Of a DNA stretch of 64,000 bases, positions 35,757 through 43,792 are shown piece by piece. The DNA comes from Vreelandella profundi (GTDB lineage: Bacteria > Pseudomonadota > Gammaproteobacteria > Pseudomonadales > Halomonadaceae): positions 1,240,001-1,304,000 of the forward strand of contig NZ_CP077941.1 of assembly GCF_019722725.1 (NCBI RefSeq). Direction: 5' to 3'. Every line of letters starts with the position of its first letter. Position 1 is the stretch's first letter. The notes under the pieces are model-generated. The model had not been told where the DNA came from. It made no database searches and saw nothing but the letters and a program-made list of their open reading frames with translations. The position numbers and the translations under genes were made by a program.

Positions 35757-36899
35757 ATGCGTATCTTTTTTACAATGCTGGCACTAGCGACCATGTTGGC
35801 GGGTGGTCTATCGGCGCTGGCCTCGAGTGAAGCCTTTGAGCCACGACTAGTGCGGCTTGAGGTGCAGCGCGCACTCCCCAGTATTGAAGCGTCACTGGCT
35901 CAAGAGTCCGCGGATATCAACGCCGTTTTTCTTCATTACGCCAACGACCAGGCGCTTTGGATGAGCGCCCATTTAGCCATCTTGCGTTATGGCGATACCG
36001 CCCGTGTTACGTTACTGGAGTATGCCGCACTGCCTGAGTTTCAGCAGCTGCTCGTGCGTTTTGGCCCCGATGCCATACTGCCGATTATCTACTATCGCGA
36101 TAATGATATCGCCACGCTGCGTGCTCAGGCTTGGGTGGGTGAGCACTACCAGCAGCTGAGCCGCTGGTGGAATGAGGACGCTGAGCAGGCGCAGCGCCAA
36201 GGCGAGGCAACAGAAGTATCCGAGTGGAGCCCATATCGGCGAGGCCAAATAGGCATTGCCTTACTGGACGCTGAAGGGCATGGCTTGCTCAATCAGTTTG
36301 TGGTGGATAGCGCGGGCGATGTGCATTGGCTCCAAGGTGAGCGTGTCGTCGCAGGACTCAGCGATTTCTTTACCAGCGGTCTTCGTAATCTGGAAAATCA
36401 ATGGCGCCGCGACGAAGCGATTGGTACCGCGGACGTGGGTTGGGCGGGTGTCGATCTTTTATTGATGGCCAGCACCGTTAAAGTGCTGCGGGTGGGGCGT
36501 TTTGCGAGAGGCGCACGGCTAGGCAGTGTTGAGGCCCAGGGAGCGCGCACTGGATTACGCTCAGGCATAGCGGCAGGCGGCGGGCGGTTTGCCAGTCTGC
36601 CACGTATGGCCAAAGTGGCAGCAGTTGCTGGCACTGCTTATGTGGTGGTTCGCCACCCGTCGCTGGTAAGCGCACTGGGCGCCAATGTAGCTAAATGGTT
36701 CAGCTTGCCAATATGGCTGGGGCAGTTCGCACTCTGGCTGCTGGTGCTGCTGCCGGTTCTTCTGATGGTGCGCTTTGTTTGGCGCTGGGTACTGCTACCT
36801 GTTTTATGGCTTCTACTGCCGCTTATTCGTCGTTTTGACAGGTTAGCTCGCAAACCTTATCAAACAGCGCGACTGAGCCCATTTGGCCGCCCTTCATAA
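35757..36899 (+). CDS. Unknown protein with signal peptide and C-terminal membrane helices
   Basis: A 380-residue protein that I do not recognise. It starts with a signal peptide or anchor (MRIFFTMLALATMLAGGLSALAS). The middle (25-230) is soluble and mixed alpha/beta, with QFVVDSAGDVHWLQGERV. A segment near 230-310 is rich in Arg, Gly and Ala (for example RFARGARLGSVEAQGARTGL). Two or three strong hydrophobic helices follow near 310-365, and the tail is basic. Its last 77 bases overlap antisense to the end of the kinase gene on the other strand. No homologous domain could be named, and the neighbours do not suggest a role. Confidence 0.7.
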   Translation: MRIFFTMLALATMLAGGLSALASSEAFEPRLVRLEVQRALPSIEASLAQESADINAVFLHYANDQALWMSAHLAILRYGDTARVTLLEYAALPEFQQLLVRFGPDAILPIIYYRDNDIATLRAQAWVGEHYQQLSRWWNEDAEQAQRQGEATEVSEWSPYRRGQIGIALLDAEGHGLLNQFVVDSAGDVHWLQGERVVAGLSDFFTSGLRNLENQWRRDEAIGTADVGWAGVDLLLMASTVKVLRVGRFARGARLGSVEAQGARTGLRSGIAAGGGRFASLPRMAKVAAVAGTAYVVVRHPSLVSALGANVAKWFSLPIWLGQFALWLLVLLPVLLMVRFVWRWVLLPVLWLLLPLIRRFDRLARKPYQTARLSPFGRPS

Positions 36900-38034
36900 T
36901 GACTGGGAGGCGGTGGCCATTGGCAAAGTTTGCCGCACAAACGGGGACGCCCGCTTCCAATGGGCCGATATAGTCGATGCTCTGTGGCTGTAAATGATGG
37001 ATCGCCAGGCTAGACGTATCCCCACCGGCGATCAGCAGAGTGCCGATGTTGCCGGAACGAACCAGCTTTGCAATCAGCGCTGCAGCATACTGAGCGACCT
37101 CTAGCGCGGTTAGCCCATGCGTCGTATCGTCATCCAGCACCGCAAGCGTTGCTTTACCGTCTTGCAGCGGTGCCGTTATTTGCGCATAGAGTTCTTGCGG
37201 TTGGCTGGCGAGCTGGCGTGCCGATACCGTCACGATTGTCATGCTATGAGAAGCCGCAACCTGGGCAGCGGTGACAGAAGACCGGCTGCCCGCAAACACA
37301 AGCAGCGGGCCGGGTAGGCTGCTAGGCATCTCGATCGTCTGATGATTGGGATAAAGCGCTTCTGCAACGCTGCTGGCACCCACCCACAGCTGGGGCGCAG
37401 GGGCATGACGAAACCGCTCGCCAATGCGTGTTAAATCACTAGCGTCAAGCGCATCGCATAGCACCGGCGCGTTGGGCAGGGCTACATCAGTGTGCAGCGC
37501 GACCCTATCTAAGCCGTGAACGTTGGTAAGACCCATATCGCTAAAGTGGCGGCGTAGGTCGGCTTCCTGCATGGGCGTGACGGGGTGGCGATGCATCACT
37601 GGGTGGCGGTCGATGCGATATACCTGGCCATCAGCGCCCTTGGCAAACAAATTGCCAAATAGGCAGTAGCGACCCAGGCTTGGCTGGCCCCCTACGATCA
37701 GCGTGGTGGCTGGCTTTAGCTGAGTAGACAGCGCGTCCATAGCTATCGCAATATTGCCGGTGTGGACGCTGCTATCAAAGGTAGAGCACACCTTTAAATG
37801 CACAACGTCGGGCGCGTGCACCTGTAATTGATGACCTATACGCTGCATTTCTGAGCGAATCGCCTGCTGATCCATACTGCGTGCCGCGGTGGCTATCCCA
37901 AAGGCATCCAGATCGGCCACTTCATCGCAAGAAGGAACCGTCAGGTAGAGCCGGGCGTTTAAGCCGGCGCGGCGTAGGGTTGCCAACGTATCTGAAGCGC
38001 CGGTGAAGTCATCCGCGACAAATATATAGCGCAT
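36823..38034 (-). CDS. DUF1537 sugar-acid kinase (four-carbon acid sugar kinase / 3-oxo-isoapionate kinase family)
   Basis: A 403-residue ATP-dependent kinase of the DUF1537 (SLI) family. The N-terminal domain starts MRYIFVADDFTGASDTLATL, where the DDFTGA motif binds the acid-sugar substrate. The C-terminal nucleotide domain has LLIAGGDTSSLAIHHL, IGPLEAGVPVC and LPVIMKGGQMGS, the ATP-binding loops. Family members phosphorylate D-threonate, D-erythronate or 3-oxo-isoapionate. The RuBisCO-like gene lies 2 bases upstream, which favours a 3-oxo acid-sugar kinase (OiaK-like) over a threonate kinase, since threonate kinases pair with PdxA2-type dehydrogenases. Start ATG at 38034; the stop is antisense to the unknown membrane protein. 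Confidence 0.85.
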   Translation of the reverse strand: MRYIFVADDFTGASDTLATLRRAGLNARLYLTVPSCDEVADLDAFGIATAARSMDQQAIRSEMQRIGHQLQVHAPDVVHLKVCSTFDSSVHTGNIAIAMDALSTQLKPATTLIVGGQPSLGRYCLFGNLFAKGADGQVYRIDRHPVMHRHPVTPMQEADLRRHFSDMGLTNVHGLDRVALHTDVALPNAPVLCDALDASDLTRIGERFRHAPAPQLWVGASSVAEALYPNHQTIEMPSSLPGPLLVFAGSRSSVTAAQVAASHSMTIVTVSARQLASQPQELYAQITAPLQDGKATLAVLDDDTTHGLTALEVAQYAAALIAKLVRSGNIGTLLIAGGDTSSLAIHHLQPQSIDYIGPLEAGVPVCAANFANGHRLPVIMKGGQMGSVALFDKVCELTCQNDE

Positions 38035-38036
38035 GC

Positions 38037-39284
38037 TTAACGTCCGCCGTAGAAGTCGAGAGCCTTGGCAAGCGCCGGGCGGTTGGAGCACTCCAGCGGC
38101 GTACCGGCTTCAATGCTTTGCCAGGCTTCCTGAAGGCTGGCAACCCCCGCGGCGACACCGTCTGGATGCGCAAGAATGCCGCCGCCAGCCAGGAACATGA
38201 AGTCAGCGCTTTGGGTTTTCTCGAGCGTCAGCGGCAGGGTGCCGGCCCATTGCCCGGAGGAAAATACCGGCATCACGCGATCATCCGTAGCACTTAGCGC
38301 CGTGAGCGAAAGCTTGGCCGCATTGGCCACTTCTTCGGTCAGGTCAGCAAATTTTCCACCCATGCCGTGCACGTGCATATGGTCGATGCCGGCTAAGCGG
38401 TACAGCGTTTGATAGGCGGAAAAATCAATACCTAGCGCCGGGTGGCGTGCGAAGGCGCCAAAACCGTTACGGTGGCCGTGAATGGCCAGTGGCGTAGAGG
38501 CGCGCAGGCTTTGCATTGCAGACAGCCCGCACCAGTTTAGGCTCGCCATCACGCAGCTGCCCCCCTCGGCCTGGACATGGTCGGCGTGACTGCGCATGGC
38601 ATCCAGTTCATCGGTGATATTAAACGCGATCATAACGTCGCGACCACTGCGTTCTCTAAACTTTCTAACGCGTTCCATCACGGCGCTGACGCGCTCTTTA
38701 ACCGGCGCGTAAGGGTGATTGCCCGCAATTTCATCATCTTTAATGAAATCGACGCCGGCTTCGCAAAGCTGTTCGACTAAATCGGCCGTTTCCGCCGGAG
38801 TCATACCAATATTAGGCTTTAAAATAGTGCCAAAAAGCGGACGTTTACTAACGCCGGTCACCGCACGGGTGCCCGAAACGCCGTGAGCGGGTAGCGCATA
38901 GCGATCTCGATATTCGGGGCGCAGGTGCAGGTCCATCAAGCGCAGCCCGGTGAGCTCGCCTAAATCGAAAAGGTTACCGGCCACGGTAGCGGCAAGGTTC
39001 GGTAGGTTCACCCCGACGTTGTCTTCCGGGTACTCAATCTCTACCGCCACTTTTTTCCAAGGGCCTTTAATTTCTTTACGTTCCAGGTAGGCGCTGCGCA
39101 GGCTGGGTGAGTCCAGCTCCTCCAATACTTCTAAATGCGTCACTCGGGCGCCAAATCGATCTCTGATTGCTTGGGTCTCGCCTTGTACTTTGACGAACGT
39201 GCCTGAGCTTTGCTCACCGGCCATCATTTCTGCTACAAGCGATGGATCTAACGGCGTTTCTATCTGATAAGCAGCGCGAATCAT
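38037..39284 (-). CDS. RuBisCO-like protein (type IV large-chain family)
   Basis: A 415-residue RuBisCO large-chain homologue. The C-terminal barrel keeps K156 (LKPN, spinach K175), K182-D184-E185 (KDDE, the carbamylated lysine and metal ligands K201/D203/E204), H271-R272 (H294/R295), H302 and H304 (H325/H327) and K311 (K334). The second lysine of the KPK motif (K177) is Asn158. This suggests an enolate-forming enzyme that still uses Mg2+ and a carbamyl-lysine but not ribulose bisphosphate carboxylation. RuBisCO-like enzymes with this kinase partner act on 3-oxo-isoapionate 4-phosphate (decarboxylase or transcarboxylase/hydrolase). It overlaps the upstream VOC gene as ATGA and is 2 bases from the kinase. 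Confidence 0.9.
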   Translation of the reverse strand: MIRAAYQIETPLDPSLVAEMMAGEQSSGTFVKVQGETQAIRDRFGARVTHLEVLEELDSPSLRSAYLERKEIKGPWKKVAVEIEYPEDNVGVNLPNLAATVAGNLFDLGELTGLRLMDLHLRPEYRDRYALPAHGVSGTRAVTGVSKRPLFGTILKPNIGMTPAETADLVEQLCEAGVDFIKDDEIAGNHPYAPVKERVSAVMERVRKFRERSGRDVMIAFNITDELDAMRSHADHVQAEGGSCVMASLNWCGLSAMQSLRASTPLAIHGHRNGFGAFARHPALGIDFSAYQTLYRLAGIDHMHVHGMGGKFADLTEEVANAAKLSLTALSATDDRVMPVFSSGQWAGTLPLTLEKTQSADFMFLAGGGILAHPDGVAAGVASLQEAWQSIEAGTPLECSNRPALAKALDFYGGR

Positions 39285-39826
39285 GCTTCTGCCTCACTTA
39301 GATTCGGGAAGGGGCGCACCGGATCACTGCCGTCCCAGTTCTCTGATGCTTCGCGAATCATGCGAAACATTTTGCCTTTTGGGCCAAGCACTTCAGAAAG
39401 CTCAATCACGGTGCCGGGGTGGTATTCGCGATCAAAATAAGCAAAGCGTCCGTTGGTGCCTACCTCACCGCTCATTTTGACGTGATAGCCACGTGCCTGC
39501 ATGTTAGCCAGATCGGTATCGTAGTCTTCAGTCCAGAAGGCGACATGCTGCAGCCCCGTGTTACCCGCTTGCATAAAGTCACGGTACATCGAGGGGGCAT
39601 CATTGCGGGTTTGAATCAGCTCAACCTGAATGAAGCCAGAGTTAGCCAAGGCCACCGAGTTGTGCACATCGTACTGCTTACCGTCATAGGTGTAGTTCTC
39701 AATCGGCACCCGCGGGTTGTAGAAAAAAGGCCCCACGCCCATCACATCGGTCCAGTACTTCATGGCCGCTTCGATATCGTTGACCACATAACCTAACTGA
39801 CGAATAGCTCCAAGATATTGGCTCAT
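39281..39826 (-). CDS. VOC-fold (glyoxalase-like) metalloprotein
   Basis: A 181-residue vicinal oxygen chelate protein with two beta-alpha-beta-beta-beta halves. The first begins IRQLGYVVNDIEAAMKYW and has FIQVELIQ; the second has GLQHVAFWTEDYDTD and TVIELSEVLG. Putative metal ligands are Q10, E in VELIQ, H in LQHVAF and E in VIELSE, a Gln/Glu/His/Glu set as in epimerases or glyoxalases of this fold. The role in the operon is unknown: isomerase, epimerase or C-C cleavage of the sugar-acid intermediate are possible. It starts 8 bases after the dctM stop, and its end overlaps the RuBisCO-like gene. Confidence 0.85.
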   Translation of the reverse strand: MSQYLGAIRQLGYVVNDIEAAMKYWTDVMGVGPFFYNPRVPIENYTYDGKQYDVHNSVALANSGFIQVELIQTRNDAPSMYRDFMQAGNTGLQHVAFWTEDYDTDLANMQARGYHVKMSGEVGTNGRFAYFDREYHPGTVIELSEVLGPKGKMFRMIREASENWDGSDPVRPFPNLSEAEA

Positions 39827-39834
39827 GACATTTC

Positions 39835-41109
39835 CTACATGACAAGGTTAGGCAGCCAAGTGGACAGAGCGGGTATTAGAGTAACCGCTGCCAGGGCTGC
39901 AAAAAGAGAAAGATAGAAAGGGGCGACGCCGCGGATAATTGACGATAACGGCATCTTGGTAATGATCGATACCATATAGAGACTCATGCCCACCGGCGGT
40001 GTTAGCAGCCCCAGCATTAGATTGAGTACGAACACGACGCCGAGCTGCTCAGCAGGCACGCCTGCCTGTAACAGAGCGGGCGCGACAATCGGGGCGATAA
40101 TCAGTATTGCCACGATCGCTTCTAGAAACATGCCCACCACTAGCAAAAGTACGTTCAGCAGTAACAGCAGCACCAAGGGGTTGTCCGACACGCTTAGCAA
40201 CCACTCGCCTGCATGGGCAGGCACACGGTCCATTGTGAGTACCCAGGCAAATAAGGCAGCGGACGCGACAACAAACAGTACGTTGGCGGTCGACAGCACG
40301 GTTTCTCTCGTGCAGCTCAGGAAGGATCGCCACGTTAGCGAACGATAAATGGCCAGGCCAATGAGAATGGCATAGGCGGTCGTCATTCCAGCCGCCTCAG
40401 TGGGGCCAAAAAAACCGCTGATCATGCCGCCCACTAGAAGTACAGGGGCGAGTAGGGCAGGCAACGAGATCAGCGTCTTTTTACGAAAGGCTTTGAAGCT
40501 TGGCTGGGCATCGTCGCGTGGCAGCTTATAGTGCCTTGCCATCACGGCGACTTGGACCATCAGCGCAATCGCTACGACGAGCGCAGGAACGACCCCCGCC
40601 AGCAGCGCACGGATGGTGGAAACTTCCGCGGCGGTGGCGAAGATGATAAGCGGAATAGACGGTGGAAAGATCGGCCCGATAGTGGCGGCGGCAATCGTCA
40701 GCCCAGCAGCAAATCGCTTGGTGTAACCCTGTTGCTCCATCTGACGAATTTGAATGCCACCCAATGCGCCGATGTCAGCGAGTGCCGCGCCGGACATGCC
40801 TGAAAAGATCAGGCTGGTGAGTACATTAACGTGCGCCATGCCCCCGCGAATGCGGCCCACCACCATGCGCATTAATTCAAATAGGTGGGTGGTGACTCCC
40901 GTCGCACCTAGCAGAGACGCTGCCAGTATAAACAGCGGTACCGCCAGCAAGGGCGTGCTGTCCAGGGTGTTAATAGCCCGCTGGGCCATAACAGTGAACG
41001 GCAGATCGTAGAGAAAGATCACCAGTCCAGCCGATAAGCCCAAGCTAACAGCAACCGGCGCACCAATCAGTAGGCTGGCTGCAAAGAAGAGCAATAACGT
41101 TAGGGACAT
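39835..41109 (-). CDS. dctM: TRAP transporter large permease subunit (DctM family)
   Basis: Large membrane subunit of a TRAP transporter that imports acids with Na+. 424 residues from the ATG at 41109 with GGAGGG just upstream; the open frame extends further upstream but that part is polar. Family motifs include FSGMSGAALADIGALG near 105-120, AATIGPIFPPSIPLIIF near 140 with the conserved PPS, FFGPTEAAGMTTAYA and GLLTPPVGMSLYM near the end. About twelve helices. The start overlaps the dctQ end by 10 bases. Confidence 0.93.
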   Translation of the reverse strand: MSLTLLLFFAASLLIGAPVAVSLGLSAGLVIFLYDLPFTVMAQRAINTLDSTPLLAVPLFILAASLLGATGVTTHLFELMRMVVGRIRGGMAHVNVLTSLIFSGMSGAALADIGALGGIQIRQMEQQGYTKRFAAGLTIAAATIGPIFPPSIPLIIFATAAEVSTIRALLAGVVPALVVAIALMVQVAVMARHYKLPRDDAQPSFKAFRKKTLISLPALLAPVLLVGGMISGFFGPTEAAGMTTAYAILIGLAIYRSLTWRSFLSCTRETVLSTANVLFVVASAALFAWVLTMDRVPAHAGEWLLSVSDNPLVLLLLLNVLLLVVGMFLEAIVAILIIAPIVAPALLQAGVPAEQLGVVFVLNLMLGLLTPPVGMSLYMVSIITKMPLSSIIRGVAPFYLSLFAALAAVTLIPALSTWLPNLVM

Positions 41110-41600
41110 ACTAAAGCCCTCCGGCGCATTATCCGTCCTAGACGATAGAGTGATATAAGCGCGAGTAATCCGATGCTGATAAGTGCCGGCATGTATAGCC
41201 ACAGATTAGGGATGCCAAGTGCCGGTGAAGAAAAGCGTGCTGCTCTGAGTAGAAAGCGATAAAAGCCGTAAAGCGTCAGCACACAAAAGCCGAGCGTTGC
41301 CAGTTCTGCAATGGCTAAACACAGCGTGCGCTTAATACCGGATAGCGCATCGGCTAGCATGGTTACTGCCACATGTTGGCCATGAAACAGTAAGTAGGGC
41401 GTCGCCAGATAGACCATCGCAATGCCGGCAAACCGGGAGGCTTCATCCGCCCATGGCAGGCCAACGCTGAAAAAGTTTCGGGCCAGCACCTGCGAGACGA
41501 CTAATGCGGTAATAACAATCAGCAGCAGCATCGCAATACCAACACAAACTTCAGACAGCCGACTAAGACTGCGCCCTAGCAGGGATTCATGACCGTTCAT
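41100..41600 (-). CDS. dctQ: TRAP transporter small permease subunit (DctQ family)
   Basis: A 166-residue subunit with four membrane helices and the DctQ signature NFFSVGLPWADEASRF near residues 42-57, whose acidic pair and Trp-Ala-Asp/Glu motif help bind the large permease. Other segments include YLATPYLLFHGQHVAV. It starts 3 bases after dctP and overlaps dctM by 10 bases. Confidence 0.92.
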   Translation of the reverse strand: MNGHESLLGRSLSRLSEVCVGIAMLLLIVITALVVSQVLARNFFSVGLPWADEASRFAGIAMVYLATPYLLFHGQHVAVTMLADALSGIKRTLCLAIAELATLGFCVLTLYGFYRFLLRAARFSSPALGIPNLWLYMPALISIGLLALISLYRLGRIMRRRALVCP

Positions 41601-41603
41601 GGC

Positions 41604-42608
41604 TTAACGCGTTTCGCTGATGAGTTGATAAAGATCGCCGTACTGATCGTCGAATTCTTCGGCAATTCTTGCTTGGACGCGGGTACGGAAAGCATCAACG
41701 TCGAGCCCTTCGTCAGGACCGATAATCTGCATGCCCGACTCCCTAAGCTGAGCAAGATCACTCGCTTCCGCTTCCAGCATGGCCGTTGTGGCACGTTCAC
41801 GTACTTCTAACGCGGCTTCAGCAATCGCGGCTTGGTTCTCAGGAGATAGTGACTGCCAGGTGTCATCGTTAATCACTATGACCTGGGCGGCACTGATGTG
41901 GCCGGTCAGCATTAAGTGACTTTGTACTTCATTCAATTTTGCAGTCACCACCACGTTGACCGGGTTTTCCTGCCCTTCAACCACACCGGTTGCCAATGCC
42001 GTTGGCACTTCTGACCAATCAACGGGAACAGGAATAGCGCCCATTCCTTCAACGGTCGCCATGTAAATAGGGAAAGGGATCGAACGGATCTTGACACCTT
42101 CTAGATCTTCCGGAGTGTGGATTTCCTGATTGGCCGTTAGGTGGCGAGTGCCGAAGTAGAACGCATACAGCAAGCGTACGCCTGACGCATCGGCTAACTC
42201 TTCGTTCAGTGTGCTCATGACCGGAGAGTCAACGTCCATCACGGCCATGAGGTGGTCAACGTCGCGATAAAGATACGGCGTGTCAAAGGCTGCAAAGGGG
42301 GCATAAAGTGAGCCAATGGCGCCCGCAGTGTTGTGGGAAAGCGCGATGGACCCGGTCGAGACGGCCTCAGCAAGTTCTTGCAAGCGGCCAAGCTGTGAGT
42401 TGGGATATATCTCAACGGCCACGTCGCCATTGGTTTTTTCTTCAATCGCTTCAGCCAGCCATTCAGCCTGCATGCCGGCAATTGAGTTAGGCGTATGCAT
42501 ATGACCATAGCGAAGCGTGACTTCCTGCGCAGCCACACTGCCTGCGCTCAGTGCGACAGTGCCTGCAATTAACGCGAGATGGCTATTACGGAATAGTTTA
42601 ACTAGCAT
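41604..42608 (-). CDS. dctP: TRAP transporter periplasmic substrate-binding protein (DctP family)
   Basis: First gene of the operon, a 334-residue extracytoplasmic receptor. A signal peptide (cleavage near VAAQEVTL) precedes a two-domain binding fold. The ligand-contacting region has LEGVKIRSIPFPIYMATVEGMGA (Arg that grips a carboxylate, near residue 176) and TGVVEGQENPVNVVV near 207-221, both classical DctP motifs. The ligand cannot be read from the sequence; members of this family bind sugar acids, including aldonates and apionate-like acids. ATG at 42608 with GGAG 8 bases before. Divergent to the LacI-type gene. Confidence 0.93.
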   Translation of the reverse strand: MLVKLFRNSHLALIAGTVALSAGSVAAQEVTLRYGHMHTPNSIAGMQAEWLAEAIEEKTNGDVAVEIYPNSQLGRLQELAEAVSTGSIALSHNTAGAIGSLYAPFAAFDTPYLYRDVDHLMAVMDVDSPVMSTLNEELADASGVRLLYAFYFGTRHLTANQEIHTPEDLEGVKIRSIPFPIYMATVEGMGAIPVPVDWSEVPTALATGVVEGQENPVNVVVTAKLNEVQSHLMLTGHISAAQVIVINDDTWQSLSPENQAAIAEAALEVRERATTAMLEAEASDLAQLRESGMQIIGPDEGLDVDAFRTRVQARIAEEFDDQYGDLYQLISETR

Positions 42609-42719
42609 TGTTGTTCTCCAGACTATGATTGTTTTTTATTGTTTTGTAGCCAAGTGACTTCCACCTGCTACGAGCTAATAGGCTAGGGCAGGGCTGCTCC
42701 TTTAGGCAATGAGGAATTC
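42609..42719. promoter_or_regulatory. Shared divergent promoter region of the TRAP/RuBisCO-like operon and its LacI-type regulator
   Basis: The 111-base gap between dctP and the regulator gene must hold both promoters and the operator. An inverted repeat GTAGC (42646-42650) with GCTAC (42667-42671) is a candidate binding site. TTGTTTT occurs twice nearby. No complete LacI-family consensus palindrome is obvious. Confidence 0.4.
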
Positions 42720-43751
42720 ATGATGGTTTTTGATGTAAAGCGACCGTTAATACCTGATATCGCAGCCGCCGCCGGCGTGTCGACAGCAACCGTTGACCGT
42801 GTGCTCAATCGACGCCCCGGCGTGCGTAAAGTCACGCTTCATCGCGTGCTGGAAGCCGCGGTAAAAGTGGGCTACCTAGGTGAAGATGAAGTCAAAATGC
42901 GCCTTGGGCCGATCTTTTCCAAGGTTGTTTTTCTATTGCCGCAGGGAACCAATCCTTATTTAACGGGGCTGAATTCTTATGTGCGGGCCTTGGCGGAACA
43001 GTCAATGGAGCCGCTTAAAGTGCGCAGTCACTTTATTGAAAGCTTCAATCCGGAGGCGTTAGTTCGCGCACTTCGGCGCTATGGAAAAACCTCAGATACC
43101 GTCATTTTCATGGCTATAGAGCATCCAAAAGTGCGCCAAGTGATTGATGAGCTGATTATGGCGGGCAAGCGGGTCATTACGATTATTTCAGACCTGCCCA
43201 CGTCGAACCGGCATGCCTATATTGGTATCGATAACTTCGCCGCAGGGCGAACGGCGGCGAAAGTCATGGGCGGCTTTTGTCATGTGCCAGCAGGGAAGTT
43301 GGCCCTCGTGGCTGCCAGCCGTGCCTATCGCGCCCATATGGAGAGGGAAATGGGGTTCTTGGCATTGGCCGAGGAGAGTTTTCCGCATCTTACGGTGATT
43401 GGCCCCCATGAGGGGCACGACAACCGAGATGAGAACTATCACAACACCTGTCGCTTGTTGGAACAGCATCCTGATCTCGTCGGTATCTACAACGTGGGCG
43501 GCTCGTCCGATGGCATTGGCCGCGCACTGCGTGAATCAAAGCGCGACAAAGAGATATGCTTCATCGGCCATGGGCTAACCCCCGATACCCGGGGCATGTT
43601 AATCGAAGGCGTGATGGATATGGTGATCACCCAGAGCCCACATAGCATCTATGCACAGGCCATTGAGATAGCCAGCGGCGAGAAGAAAGAGCCCGCCCCG
43701 ACGACAATGGCGATCTATTTTGCAGAAAATCTTCCCGCTGTGAGTGGGTAG
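42720..43751 (+). CDS. LacI-family transcriptional regulator with sugar-type sensor domain
   Basis: A 343-residue regulator. The N-terminal LacI helix-turn-helix reads PDIAAAAGVSTATVDRVLNRRPGV (about 12-34) with the hinge helix after TLHRVLEAAVKVGY. The rest is a periplasmic-binding-protein fold with VVFLLPQGTNPYL, VITIISDLPTSN, YIGIDNFAAGRTAAKVMGGF and GIYNVGGSSDGIGRAL, like ribose/xylitol-type effectors. Divergent from the TRAP/RuBisCO-like operon, it is the likely repressor of that operon, induced by the imported acid sugar or an intermediate. Starts at ATG 42720 or 42723; GAGG lies upstream. Confidence 0.9.
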   Translation: MMVFDVKRPLIPDIAAAAGVSTATVDRVLNRRPGVRKVTLHRVLEAAVKVGYLGEDEVKMRLGPIFSKVVFLLPQGTNPYLTGLNSYVRALAEQSMEPLKVRSHFIESFNPEALVRALRRYGKTSDTVIFMAIEHPKVRQVIDELIMAGKRVITIISDLPTSNRHAYIGIDNFAAGRTAAKVMGGFCHVPAGKLALVAASRAYRAHMEREMGFLALAEESFPHLTVIGPHEGHDNRDENYHNTCRLLEQHPDLVGIYNVGGSSDGIGRALRESKRDKEICFIGHGLTPDTRGMLIEGVMDMVITQSPHSIYAQAIEIASGEKKEPAPTTMAIYFAENLPAVSG

Positions 43752-43792
43752 TAATGCGTTAAAAGTCGATCCGGCAGATGAGTGCCGCGATA

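Noticed and set aside
43772..43787. Terminator hairpin between the LacI-type gene and epmB
   Set aside because: Only a 5-base stem (CGGCA/TGCCG) with no T-run; too weak to call.
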